Source: Selaginella moellendorffii
Taxonomy: Eukaryota; Streptophyta; Lycopodiopsida; Selaginellales; Selaginellaceae
Direction: 5' to 3'
Assembly (NCBI RefSeq): GCF_000143415.4
Contig: NW_003314279.1
Coordinates: 1,935,679-1,999,678 of the forward strand
DNA: 64,000 bases
Position numbers and translations under genes: made by a program. The notes beneath the pieces were generated by a model. It saw nothing but the letters and a program-made list of their open reading frames with translations. It was not told where the DNA came from and searched no databases. Below, one piece after another: positions 35,790 to 51,960 of this stretch; positions within the stretch are counted from its first letter, which is position 1, and the number at the start of each line of letters is the position of its first letter.

Positions 35790-35910
35790 TCAAAACACGC
35801 CACGTGGCAATATTTGATAAGTCGAATAGCGTCACTTCCTCAAGATTAATCTGAGCCATTGGATGTAGGCATATTCGAGAAATAAGGGTATTTGCCCGCG
35901 TTATATAAAC
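35790..35910 (+). promoter_or_regulatory. BiP promoter with G-box, CCAAT half-site and TATA box
   Basis: The palindromic G-box GCCACGTGGC is at 35799-35808, an inverted CCAAT (ATTGG) at 35858-35862, and a TATATAA box at 35902-35908, about 36 bp upstream of the ATG. G-box/CCACG elements and CCAAT boxes are the parts used by bZIP28/bZIP60 and NF-Y at plant unfolded-protein-response promoters, though their spacing here is not the canonical ERSE. The same block recurs upstream of the BiP pseudogene at 45.65-45.8 kb, where the TATA reads TATATTA. Confidence 0.65.
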
Positions 35911-35943
35911 TCAACCGACCCTAAGGTTTCGTCAACTTTGAGG

Positions 35944-38335
<2,392 letters not shown>

Positions 38336-38459
38336 ATCACAAGCAAAGTTGGAGGAGGTTATAGATCTCAAGGGACAATAGTAGTATAGAGCACAGGAGA
38401 CTGCAAGTTCAAGATAAAATTGTAAAAACAATGGTATATCACGTACCTTAAAAGTATAA

Positions 38460-38860
38460 ACTTCTTAGCGTTGCATTGAGCACGCCTCTCCCTAGAGGTT
38501 TCCCATAAGCACGCAAGCAGCATCGTCATCTCGATCCTCGAGCTTCATCAGAGACTGAAAAGCCTTCTCCAAGTTGTCTCCACTCAAGACGGTTGTCCAT
38601 GCCAATTAGCTGTCTTCGCAACGCAAGCTTTGCGCAAGCTCAACTGCCTCTTCGAGACGGTTGGCCCGGCTCAGAAGATCGACTATGCAGTGATAGTGGT
38701 CGATCTCTGGCTTCACGCCAAACTCAGCGAGCATTGAGTCGAAGATCTTCTTCCCCTTGTCAACTAAGTAGGGCAAGGTGACACTCCCGTGTTGATCATT
38801 GGGAAGCTCGGGGACGAAGGCTTACAACCAAATGGTATCACAGTTCTGTCAGTTCTCATA
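38460..38860 (-). pseudogene. PPR gene 3'-end fragment (copy of 47737-48150)
   Basis: This stretch matches the C-terminal coding end of the PPR gene at 47.7-50.0 kb, in the same orientation and with the same position relative to BiP. It includes the region encoding the E-domain end and the KGKKIFDSMLAEFGVKPEI segment. It has small deletions (after the CTTCTCC stretch near 38570, and near 38790) and lacks everything N-terminal. It marks the left copy of the duplicated BiP-PPR block. Confidence 0.8.
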
Positions 38861-38869
38861 CAACCAGAA

Positions 38870-40550
38870 CATTATTAGTTTAATAATAATAAATTAATTT
38901 TAACTATTTAATTTTATTATTATATAGTTAAAATAATTAAATATGCTTTAATTTAATATTTCTGGCCACAGAAAACTTTTTATTTGTGATGGCTTTCTTT
39001 AATCACCTTAAATCAGTTAAAGAACAATAGATGGAAATAGCAGATATGTGATTGCATGTGGGAGCATTATATATTTACACCTGTGTGGATTTATTTTTTT
39101 TCTTGTAAAAATATAATAATCACATTTTGATTGCTATATAAGCAATCAAACATGATTGTGTATATAATACTTTTGTTATCTGGTATGCCATGTATGCATG
39201 GGGCATGATATTTCAAATTGTGACATATGACTGCCATATCATCCTAGATAACATAACGTCACCGCAAATCTAGTAAAGGTTTTATACAAAAGGTTTTACA
39301 CAAGTATGTATGTAATGCTAATTTATATTATGTGTGACAAATATTCCACAACTTCTCTTTTCCTTTCACAATGTCATGTAAAAATGAAATTCATAAGTGT
39401 GGAGTAGTGGGACAAAAAGCACCATAATCAAAATTGAGGTATTGAATTGGAGCTTTTTGTTTAGTCACAATATTACATATTACAATGGAGTGCCTAGTTA
39501 GTACTTTTTTGATCACAGCTGCCAACTTTTATTCCTTCAGCAAGCATGCAAATGTTAATTTTCATATAAATTAGCCATAAGTGTATATGCAACTTTGTTC
39601 CATTTATCAATCTTCACCAAAGTGTTTTTCACAATTTGCATGTCTTTCTACTTCTTACACAGTTTGGCTTTAGAGGCATAGATTCTAACACCATCATTGC
39701 TTCATCCAAATGGTTACTCATCCCAAGAGATCAATCACTCCATGGTAGTGCTCACACCCAGGATAAATCCCATATTTTATCTTTGTTGCATTTAGGTATT
39801 CCTTTCCTTGTTTCACAAACCTCACATGGCTGCAAACACTGATAATTGAGAGGAATGTAAAGCTATCAGGATGAAGATTGAAATCTTACATGTTGTGAAA
39901 GCTTTGGAATATAAAGGTAGAATCTCCTTGGTGACTGTATCCAGTTGTCCAAGCCACAAGATCTTTTAATAGCATTGTGTTCAAACTTTGTTGAGCCAAG
40001 ATCACACTTCTTTGCACTGGAAGTCAACCAAGCATATCACTATGACTTGATTGCTCTTTAGTCCTGAGCTCTTCGTCCCAATTGCCAAGCCCCAACATTG
40101 TTATAAGCTTCCCCTCTACTGCTTTTATTACTGTGAGTTACCTAGTATGTAAAGCCATGCTTTACTCCAGTGCCACTAATTTTACAAAAATTCCTTCCAT
40201 CTCTTTGTTATAAAATTTGAGTATGCCTTGAGAGCAGTCACATTAACTTTGAGAATTTGGCTTGAAGTAGTTCTCTATCTCATATTATTTGTTCTCAAGT
40301 GGATTTCTCACATTTTTAATCACATGTTGTTTTGGCATTATAATGGTTTATTGTGACCAAAGAAACAGCCCCAAGTAGATAAAATTGACATGGAATTGAA
40401 ATTTATGGAGTTTAAGAAATTGCATACATAGTGTTGACTTGGATTTGCCATGTATATATGGCAAGCACCCATATATACCATGTGTAAAAAATAAAGTCAC
40501 AAATATATTTTATAATAATTCATATATATTTAGAAGCATTTCAAATTTGG
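38870..40550. repeat. AT-rich dispersed repeat DNA, copy A
   Basis: There are no genes. Part of this stretch (about 39050-39210) resembles 60720-60910: both share the order TGTGGATTTATTTTTTT, then AAGCAATC/AAGCAATT, then a TGTGTATATAATA block, then TGCATGGGGCATGA. The right end (about 40240-40500) resembles, inverted, 41950-42310. It looks like a family of AT-rich transposon-derived sequences without coding capacity. A run of ten G precedes the assembly gap. Confidence 0.55.
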
Positions 40551-40560
40551 GGGGGGGGGG

Positions 40561-40660
40561 NNNNNNNNNNNNNNNNNNNNNNNNNNNNNNNNNNNNNNNN
40601 NNNNNNNNNNNNNNNNNNNNNNNNNNNNNNNNNNNNNNNNNNNNNNNNNNNNNNNNNNNN
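40561..40660. other. Assembly gap, 100 N
   Basis: Exactly 100 unknown bases, the conventional size for a gap of unknown length. It is preceded by a poly-G run that suggests low-quality read ends and is followed directly by BiP sequence. Confidence 0.98.
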
Positions 40661-42317
<1,657 letters not shown>

Positions 42318-42518
42318 CAAAATATTACTTATGATACTAAAGTGGTTCAGAGAAGAAGGAAATGTCATATATGTGCACTACATTTTCATCATAGTTGCTT
42401 GGAGCCAATATTTGTTGCATGGCTTGAAGTAGTAACATTGGAGCCTAGCAACTATGATGAAAATGTAGTGCACATACCTTCTTCTCTGAACCACTCTGGT
42501 ATCATAAGTAATATTTTG
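42318..42518. repeat. Foldback (long inverted-repeat) element
   Basis: The left arm (about 42318-42400) begins CAAAATATTACTTATGATAC and contains GTGGTTCAGAGAAGAAGG and TGTGCACTACATTTTCATCA. The right arm (about 42447-42518) is its reverse complement, missing about 10 bp. The loop is about 45 bp. There is no coding capacity. It is a MITE-like foldback or a simple inverted duplication, just upstream of the P-loop gene. Confidence 0.85.
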
Positions 42519-42559
42519 GTTTAAAAACAATTTCTATATTTGACAAGGGTTAGGATTTT

Positions 42560-44450
42560 ATGGAGAAGATCAAGAAGATGATCCAGGATCGCTGCGACGA
42601 GCTTTGCAGAAAGATCATAAATCCTCTGCCAATTCCCGGGTTAGCGCCTGCCCAAGTAGGGACGCGCCCTCCCAGAGTGTTCGACTACATTTGTAGACCC
42701 AGCTTCGAGGAGAAGATGGTGGAGCACTTGAGAAAACGTACCTCTCCTGGACTTTGCGAGGAACAAAAGGCGTAGGTAAATCCTGTTTCCTATGGGCTTT
42801 GGCAGCGGTATTTGTTGCTGTCAACGTTCCTGGCTTGAGGATCATATGCATCTGCAATGCCGAATCTCCTCGCGTTCCACAGGTCAGGGCTGCACTCGAG
42901 TTCTCCTTCAGCGACGCTCTTGAGCAGATTGGGCGTATTGACTCGCCTGCAGATTTGGATAAGTTTCTCAAGTCAAGGGAGGAAAGGATACTTTTGTTTC
43001 TGGATGGAGGGGAGCACTACGATTTTGCACATAAAGATGGTTCGCCAAGAACACAGGACGATGGCAGGCAAATACTCGCAATCAAAACATGGTTGGATGT
43101 GTTTCAGGATAATGCTACTTTTAGATGCATACTCCCGTACTGGCCTGGAGCAGAGGAGTGCCTCTACACCGCATTTAATTTCCTTTGCATAATTTCGTTT
43201 TATGTCTGTCGTGCATTGCAGGAGGAATGCGCTACATATCTAAAGTCTTGTTCAATATTGGGACCTATGCTCGACAAGCGTCCCCTTCGAAGGAAAATTG
43301 TGAATTACCTGGCTGAGAGGCATCCCATGTCGTTATGCCTGCTGGAGAGATACTGCCACAAGTACGTGGAGACGACTGATACTCGGTTAGATACGCCTGA
43401 GGACCTCAGAAGGATATTGTCCCGTCCGGTATGTGTCCAACTGTTAAATAGTACGGGTCCGCTTATTTCTTGGCCGCAGGTACCTAGCTCTCGACCAGAA
43501 GTTCCTCTCCATTCGTACCTTGATGATGCGGAGGCCTGGGATAAAAGTTGCGGCTCTGTTCACACGAAAGAAGCCAGACCTGATCGAAGGATTTATTCTT
43601 CCTGGTGGTCCTTGCAGTTCGTTTCTCCACAGCTTGTCTCTCCAGACGCGTCTACGTCAGAAGCAAACTCGTGCGTATAGAAGTCATCATATTCAACTGT
43701 ACGTGAGGCAGCTGCTTGACGAGGAGAACACAACGTGGCCCCAAGTTGGCAACATATGCGAGGGGATTGTAGCAGAGACGATACGGGATGGGGGCTTCAC
43801 CTTTCAGGGTACTAAGTACCAGGCAGATCGACTAGAAATCCTTGATGGAAAACCGAAGCTAATCAACCCCAACGATTTAAGAAAGGACGAGAAAGTGTTC
43901 TAGTTGATCTCAATCAACTTGACGTATGTTGATGGTGCTCTGGTCTGGAAGGATTCGAAGGGGACGCTTCATTTCTGGTTCTTACAAGTGTGTTTAAAAC
44001 CCGAGGCTCACCGAAGGGCAGAATACAAGTTCGTTCGGCCGCAAGAATTCAAGCAATGACCCGTTTAAGCTTTTTTACATCTACAAGATCCACGCCGCAC
44101 GTTTATGAAGGTATCAAGATTTTATCTCGGTTTATTTCATGGTGGACTGCAGGTAGTGTTTCTAAACGTCCAAGAACTGAACAATCCAAGACGGAGGAGG
44201 CTAGCCGTGGAAAGAAAATCTGCGAGGAAGAGGATGCACACATTGCCTATGAAACAGACGAGTGTCCATTGGACAAGTGCTTACAGTTGACGAACGAGGA
44301 GCATGTGCTATTCGCAAAGCTGGGAAACTTGAGGATGAAGCTTGCTGCTGAAAAGCAGAAGAGAAAGGAGAACAAGGGTCGAGGAAGAACACTGATTTTT
44401 GCGGATGGTGGACTACGGAATTTCAGATGCATCGTCATTCCCAAGTAGCA
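42560..44450 (+). pseudogene. P-loop NTPase-like gene, Crinkler/RHS-like (tentative), frames broken
   Basis: Successive coding blocks are: MEKIKKMIQDRCDELCRKII to about 42770; after a frame change, a Walker-A motif RGTKGVGKSCFLWAL near 42760-42800 and a Walker-B-like RILLFLDGGEHYD near 42985; EECATYLKSCSILGPMLDKR after an intron-like break near 43220; a block with GFTFQGTKYQADRLEILDGK near 43800; and a basic C-terminal block ending near 44448. The GVGKSCFL P-loop followed by a hydrophobic strand and a distant ILLFLDG strand recalls the NTPase module of Crinkler/RHS-type proteins. That assignment is from memory of family style, not a search. With guessed introns some breaks could be spliced out. 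The change just before the P-loop cannot be, and it recurs in the copy at 29.3-30.1 kb. Confidence 0.5.
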
Positions 44451-44599
44451 AGGGTGTGATCAGGTCGAACATTTGCAGATAGCCAAGGAGAAAGAGAAGA
44501 AAACGAAGAAAGCGAAGAACAATGGAAAATTATTTTAGCATGCAAGTTAACCTATAAGAATGATATATTCCAATTTTAGGGCTTGCTCTTGGTCTGGGC

Positions 44600-44885
44600 A
44601 AATGCGACTTCGCAAAGATTCTGAGCAACTCCCAGCGGTGATGTTGATGTTCTCTCCGAAGATTTGATAACAATGGTGCTCACCCTTTATGGGCAAGCTC
44701 AAATACCTCAAGCATTCTGTTGAATGGCCGCTGTTCATGGACATAGGGAGTCCAGAGGGAACTGTCGTGGAATACACCAAGAAGGTAAGGGATTTACTTG
44801 CGAGTGCTCGCTCACTTAGCTCTTTTTTCTGCCATTTGGTAACGAAGAGGGTAAAACCCAGATTGGCATTTTTAGGAGGCTAGAA
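44600..44885 (+). pseudogene. Rab escort protein fragment
   Basis: This stretch contains sequence matching the REP exon that encodes TLYGQAEIPQAFCR (here TLYGQAQIPQAFC), then skips to the part corresponding to VVEYTEKVQDLLASARS in the intact gene (here VVEYTKKVRDLLASARS), with intervening exons lost. Orientation is opposite to the intact gene. It is non-functional. Confidence 0.85.
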
Positions 44886-45600
44886 TGCCTGGAATTTAGC
44901 GCGAGCTAAGTCGCCCATCGCGACATCACGCTAGCAGTGGTGTATCTCGTCAATGGCATCGTTCCGGATCCTTACATAAACTATTTCTTGATATGAGCTA
45001 CTGAGAATTTTCTACCTTGCTCCAGGACGAGATTTTCCACGTCCCGCAAGCTCAGTGCTACTGCAAAAAGAGATTTTATACTTGGCATCCTATTATCACA
45101 ACGCTGCCAGGATTGTAAGTTCGTCACTCTCTCTCGCTCCTTCCGAGTTTGTATGACGAGTTTTTGTTTCCGGGATACCTCGTATCACTGGTTTTTGAAT
45201 CTCTGGTGGGATGGATTTATGCACTCTCAATGCTCTAAGATCCATCGATATACTTTTGTCACTGGTACGTGTTTGGCGCATTTTGCTTCATCTCGACCTG
45301 AGAAAGCGTTGCTTCTCAAATCCATGGTACTTGCCTTGTATCCTTTGCACTGGTTTTTCACGCTTCTATATTTTACACCGACGTTGGCCAACAGCAGCCA
45401 TGATGGCCATGCAGGCATGCTTGAAGATACGGTCAGTATCCATATCAAGTTTCATACCAGACTTTACCTAAAATCCTTTCTTATGCTGCAGCTTTCTATC
45501 TTGGCAATAATGTTCCGTGTCTGGACCGTTTTTTGTCTGGACCGATTTCATTGGATCCGTTTGCCTGCAAATCCTAGATGCCATAAAACCCTAACTCTTG
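44886..45600 (+). pseudogene. ALG10 fragment
   Basis: The frames resemble ALG10: [24 protein letters not shown], then a frameshift and FYTWHPIITTLPGL, and later PLHWFFTLLYF. The start codon region is lost and small indels break the frame. It ends where a CCTAACTCTTGTCAAATATA string occurs that also flanks the left duplication block at 30050-30070. Confidence 0.88.
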
Positions 45601-45798
45601 TCAAATATAGAAAGTAACTTTAGTTATATAAAATATTGCCCATATTTGCCTTTAGGAAATCAAAATATGCCACGTGGCAATATTTGATACTTCCTCAAGA
45701 TTAATCTGAGACATTGGATGTAGGCATATTAGAGAAATAAGGGTATTTGCCCGCGTTATATTAACTCAACCGGCCCTAAGGTTTCGTCAACTTTGAGG

Positions 45799-47690
<1,892 letters not shown>

Positions 47691-47736
47691 AGCAAAGTTG
47701 GAAATTGCAAGAACACGTACCTTAAAAGTATAAACT

Positions 47737-49968
47737 TCAGTTCTTTCTCTTAGCATTGCACTCGAGTAATTGAGCACGCCTCTCCCAGAGCCCAGCACGT
47801 CCATAGAGGTTTCCCATAAGCACGCAAGCAGCATCGTCATCTCGATCCTCGAGCTTCATCAGAGACTGAAAAGCCTTCTCCCCAACCTGTAAGTTGTTCC
47901 ACTTGCAAGCTCCACTCAAGATGGTTGTCCATGCCAAATAGCTGTCTTCGCAACGCAAGCTTTGCACAAGCTCGACTGCCTCTTCGAGACGGTTGGCCCG
48001 GCTCAGAAGATCGATTATGCAGTGATAGTGGTCGATCTCCGGCTTCACGCCAAACTCCGCGAGCATTGAGTCGAAGATCTTCTTCCCCTTGTCAACTAGC
48101 CCGGCATGGCTGCAAGCGGTGAGAACGGACAGAACTGTGATCCCATTTGGTTGTAAGCCTTCGTCCCGGAGCTTCCGAAAGTGATCAAACACGGGGAGTG
48201 TATCACCTTGCCTGCTATATCCTGCTATCAACGCGCTCCAAGTAACCAATCTCTTCGTCTGCATTGACAAGAACACACTCTCGGCGGTGTCCATGCTGCC
48301 ACACTTGCAGTAGAAATCCACTAGGCTGCTCTCCACGACCACCTCGGTCTCAAGCCCCGAACGAAGTATCCTGCTGTGGATCTTCCTTCCACTGTCCAGA
48401 GCTGATGAGTTCCCGCATGCCACCAGCGCAGCAACGTACGTGAGATGGTTTGGAGCCCCGGAAGTCATCTGTGAGAAGAGATCCAGAGCCAGTTCCCCCA
48501 GACCATTCTCTGCGTATCCTAGTATCAATGTTGTCCACGACACGACGTCGTGATAGGCCATCCTGTCAAAAGCCGCTCGAGCATCCTTCATGCTTCCACA
48601 CTTGGCATACATATCCACCAGCGAGCTTGCCACGAAGCCGTCCGAGTCACAGCCACTGACTACAGCTTCCCTGTGGATTTCCATCCCCTTCTGCAAACAC
48701 TCCGCCTTCACAAACATCCCGTCCAGTTCTTTGCCTTGCTCTCTCGCTGCTAAACTCGCACAGGCCATGAGAACAGCAACAGTCGCTCGACTAGACGAGC
48801 ATTTCTCCAGCCTCATTCTCGAGAAAAGCTCCAAAGCTAGATCGTACTTCCCGTTTTCCACGTATCCCATGATCAGAGTGTTCCAGGAGATCTCGTCGTG
48901 CCGCAGCATTGCCTCAAACACTGCGCCGGCGTCCTCCAGCCTCCCACACTTTGCATAGAAATGGACCACCGTGCTTGCCAGGATCACGTCCGATGCACAC
49001 TCGAGCTTGTCAATCCGAGAGTGAACAGCCATTCCCTTCTCCAGCGCCTGCGTCTTCACCACCTTTCCATCGACTTCCCGGCCTTCCTCTCGCAGAGCCA
49101 AGCTCGAGCAAGCCATCAGAGCAGCGACGTGAGTCCGGCAGTCGGGTGGAATCCTCGAATCTCCCATAAGCTCGTAGTAACCCAGCGCCACCTCGTTCTC
49201 GTGGTTCTCTACGTATCCCTGTATGAGCGTGCTCCAGGAGACGACGCTGTGGCTCGGCATCCTGTGGAAAACCCGGGCAGCCTCCACCACGCTGCCACAC
49301 TTCGCGTAGAGATCGACCAGCGAAGTTGATACGTAAACGTCGAGGCAGCCACGCTTCCCGGCGTCGAGATGAATTGCCACTGTTCTTTCCAAGCACGAAG
49401 ACTTGAAGAGCTTCCCATCGACGAGCTTGGCGATCTCCTCGTCGGCTAGACTGGAGCAAGCCAAGAGCGCCGCAAGGAACGTCCGGGCATTGGGCTGGAG
49501 GGTACCGCTTGCTTGGATAGCTCCAAGGATCTCTAGAGCTCGGCCTGGCTCTCCATTCACAGCGTAGCCGAAAGCCAGAGAGTTCCACGACACCAGGTCC
49601 TTACGAGGCATGGAGTCGAAGATGGATCGCGCGTCGATCATGCTGTTGCATTTCCCATACATGCTTATCAGCGCGTTGGAGACCTGGGTCACGGGCGAAT
49701 GGCTACCATCGCTTCCAAGAATGGGGGAATGGATGCGCTTACCGGATTCGAGGTCCTTGGTGGCGCTGCAAGCTTTCAGTGCCGCCACTAGTGAAGGATG
49801 ATCGATTCTTTCTTCTTCTTCTTCGAATCCAGAGAAGAGAAATCTTCCTCCTAGCTTGTTCCAGAACAGCAGTGAGAGGGAGAGATCGAGGAAATCGAGA
49901 GGGGAGCTTACATTTCTGTTGTGGCCGATGATCGGTAGCGCCGCCTTGCGACGGCGGCATCGCCGCAT
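47737..49968 (-). CDS. PLS-class pentatricopeptide repeat protein (PPR1)
   Basis: An intronless frame of 743 residues beginning MRRCRRRKAALPIIGHNRN, an Arg-rich start consistent with organelle targeting. From about residue 65, PPR motifs follow one another, recognisable by DLVSWNSLAFGYAVNGEPGR, VVSWSTLIQGYVEN and LVDMYAKCGSMKDARAAFD. The C-terminal region holds an E-type domain (YLAWTTILSGACKWNNLQVG); no DYW deaminase domain follows. PLS PPR proteins bind single organellar transcripts and usually direct C-to-U editing; lycophytes edit heavily. Several motifs contain a 15-18-residue insertion of the form REEGREVDGKVVKTQALEKG. Its 3' end is duplicated at 38.5 kb. Confidence 0.93.
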   Translation of the reverse strand: MRRCRRRKAALPIIGHNRNVSSPLDFLDLSLSLLFWNKLGGRFLFSGFEEEEERIDHPSLVAALKACSATKDLESGKRIHSPILGSDGSHSPVTQVSNALISMYGKCNSMIDARSIFDSMPRKDLVSWNSLAFGYAVNGEPGRALEILGAIQASGTLQPNARTFLAALLACSSLADEEIAKLVDGKLFKSSCLERTVAIHLDAGKRGCLDVYVSTSLVDLYAKCGSVVEAARVFHRMPSHSVVSWSTLIQGYVENHENEVALGYYELMGDSRIPPDCRTHVAALMACSSLALREEGREVDGKVVKTQALEKGMAVHSRIDKLECASDVILASTVVHFYAKCGRLEDAGAVFEAMLRHDEISWNTLIMGYVENGKYDLALELFSRMRLEKCSSSRATVAVLMACASLAAREQGKELDGMFVKAECLQKGMEIHREAVVSGCDSDGFVASSLVDMYAKCGSMKDARAAFDRMAYHDVVSWTTLILGYAENGLGELALDLFSQMTSGAPNHLTYVAALVACGNSSALDSGRKIHSRILRSGLETEVVVESSLVDFYCKCGSMDTAESVFLSMQTKRLVTWSALIAGYSRQGDTLPVFDHFRKLRDEGLQPNGITVLSVLTACSHAGLVDKGKKIFDSMLAEFGVKPEIDHYHCIIDLLSRANRLEEAVELVQSLRCEDSYLAWTTILSGACKWNNLQVGEKAFQSLMKLEDRDDDAACVLMGNLYGRAGLWERRAQLLECNAKRKN

Positions 49969-50029
49969 CGAAATTTCTACTCCATCTTGCGCTTGTAGGG
50001 TTTAGGGTTCTTGCTTGAGCGCCAAGTCG
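49969..50029. promoter_or_regulatory. 61 bp divergent promoter region, PPR1/PPR2
   Basis: The ATGs of PPR1 (-) at 49968 and PPR2 (+) at 50030 are separated by 61 bp. The gap contains TAGGGTTTAGGGTTC at about 49997-50011, two telo-box units. Core promoter elements must overlap the opposite gene. Confidence 0.7.
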
Positions 50030-51865
50030 ATGCGCTTGCGCAGGCTCAAGATCTTCCAGATTCTCTTCCCCATTGGTGATGACGCCCAGGAATCGGTGGA
50101 AAGATTCATTACGATCGGTGCGCTGCGCGCCTGTGCTAGCTCCAGGGATCTCGACGCCGCCAAGCACATCCATTTGCAGCAGATCGACCGCTTGATGGAC
50201 GATCTCCACGCCTCCAACACGCTTGTCAGCGTGTACGCAAAATGCAAGAGCATGGCGGACGCGCGATCGGTGTTTGACGCCATGGCGAATCGAAATGCCG
50301 TGTCGTGGAACTCCCTCATCGCCGGCTATGTCGACAACGGCATGGAGCATCTAGCGCTGGAATCCTTCTCCTGGATGCGATTGTCAGGGTTTGAGCCCGA
50401 CGGCCGGTCGCTCCTCGCGGCGATCAAGGCGTGCTCGAGCTTGGCAGCGGCGGTGGAAGAAGATGCCGGCCGCAAGGAGGTCTGCCCAGAGATTATGAAT
50501 TTCGCCAGCGCTGTGCATTCTCAAGCTCGAGCTCGCAGGTTTGATTCCGAGGACGTCTTCGTGGCGAGCGCCCTGGTGGATTTCTACGCGAAATGCGGAA
50601 GAATGGCGCAAGCAAGGCAAGTGTTTGACAAGATCACCCATCCCAACGTCGTTTCCTGGACCACTCTCATCAATGGTTACGCTGACAGTGGCGATGGCGA
50701 GCTAGCTCTCGAAGCTTTTGGGCGGATGCTTCTCTCGGGCTGTCAAGCTGATAGCCGAGCTTTCGTCGCGGTGCTGATGGCCTGCTCGATCTTAGCCACG
50801 AACGGAAGAGCTCCTGGCAAGCAAAATGGTGGCAAGAACATCAAGGAGAAGTGTCTCCAAAGAGGCGTGGCAATCCATTCTCTGGTGGAAGAGCGTCACT
50901 GTGGCTCGGATCCTTTCGTCGCCAGCACTCTGGTGGATATGTACACGAACTGCGGCAGCTTGGACGACGCTAGAAACGTTTTCGACAAGATGCCATCGCA
51001 CGGGGTGGTCTCCTGGACTGCTCTGGTGATGGGATACGCAGAGAATGGCAGTGGAGAGATCGCTCTGGAGCTCTTCTCACGCATGATCTTCGAAGGCTGC
51101 GATCCAAATCCTCGGACTTACGTTGCGGCATTGGTGGCTTGCGGCAGCCTGGCAGCGCTCCAAACTGGGAAGCAGCTCGTCCACGCTCTGGTTTGCAAGG
51201 CTGGAGTCGAGAGTGAAGTCTACGTTGCGAATTCGCTCGTCAACTTCTATGGCACTTGCGGCAGCATGGGTGATGCCGAGCAGGTCTTCGACTCCTTGAA
51301 GAACAAGACGGTTTTTACGTGGAGTGCTATGATCGAAGGTTACAGTCACCAGGGGGACGCAAGGCACGTCTTTGCGACGTTCTGGAAGATGAAAGACGAA
51401 GGTATGGAGCCGAATGGAGTTACATTCGTATCGCTTCTCACCGCCTGTAGCCACGCCGGTCTTGTGGAACAGGGCAGGGAATTCTTCCAGGCAATGCGGC
51501 TTCGCCACAGGATTGAGCCGGGCCTGGAGCACTACCACTGCATGGTGGACAGCCTGGGACGTGCCAACCTTTTCGAGGAAGCTGTAGCGATGGTGGAAAG
51601 AATGCCGTTTGAAGCGAATGAAATCACCTGGACGATCATCCTGGCCGCTTGCCGGAAGTGGAAGAAAGTGGAACTTGGGGAGCAGGCATTCGAGAAGCTG
51701 GTCGAAATGGGCGAGAAACAGGAGACGGGTTATTTGTTGATGGCAGATCTCTATGGCTCTGTCGGCATGAGAGAGCAACAGTCCAAGTTGCTGGGGATCT
51801 TGACAAGGAGTTTCAAACAAGACGGAATAGAACAAGGATGCTCGAGCTGCGAGTGCAACCGGTAA
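50030..51865 (+). CDS. PLS-class pentatricopeptide repeat protein (PPR2)
   Basis: An intronless frame, MRLRRLKIFQILFPI to CSSCECNR, of 611 residues. The frame is open a few codons upstream, but only to a TTG, so the ATG at 50030 is used. The motif pattern matches PPR1: LVDFYAKCGRMAQARQVFDK, VVSWTTLINGYADSG, LVDMYTNCGSLDDARNVFDK, with a C-terminal E-type region (EITWTIILAACRKWKKVELG) and no DYW domain. It carries one long insertion in a motif near residues 255-280. The TAA stop overlaps a perfect donor (CCG|GTAAGT), so an alternative spliced end is possible. It is probably an organellar RNA-binding protein. IFT80 starts 95 bp downstream. Confidence 0.92.
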   Translation: MRLRRLKIFQILFPIGDDAQESVERFITIGALRACASSRDLDAAKHIHLQQIDRLMDDLHASNTLVSVYAKCKSMADARSVFDAMANRNAVSWNSLIAGYVDNGMEHLALESFSWMRLSGFEPDGRSLLAAIKACSSLAAAVEEDAGRKEVCPEIMNFASAVHSQARARRFDSEDVFVASALVDFYAKCGRMAQARQVFDKITHPNVVSWTTLINGYADSGDGELALEAFGRMLLSGCQADSRAFVAVLMACSILATNGRAPGKQNGGKNIKEKCLQRGVAIHSLVEERHCGSDPFVASTLVDMYTNCGSLDDARNVFDKMPSHGVVSWTALVMGYAENGSGEIALELFSRMIFEGCDPNPRTYVAALVACGSLAALQTGKQLVHALVCKAGVESEVYVANSLVNFYGTCGSMGDAEQVFDSLKNKTVFTWSAMIEGYSHQGDARHVFATFWKMKDEGMEPNGVTFVSLLTACSHAGLVEQGREFFQAMRLRHRIEPGLEHYHCMVDSLGRANLFEEAVAMVERMPFEANEITWTIILAACRKWKKVELGEQAFEKLVEMGEKQETGYLLMADLYGSVGMREQQSKLLGILTRSFKQDGIEQGCSSCECNR

Positions 51866-51960
51866 GTTTCTTTTGGTAAAGTTTTAGTTAACTTATTTCG
51901 TTAGCCCTATTTCAGCTGAAGCGCTAGGGCTATTGTGGTCGCGGTGTTCATCACTGAGGA

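Noticed and set aside
50015-50029. PPR2 starting upstream of 50030
   Set aside because: The upstream codon is TTG; the first ATG is at 50030.
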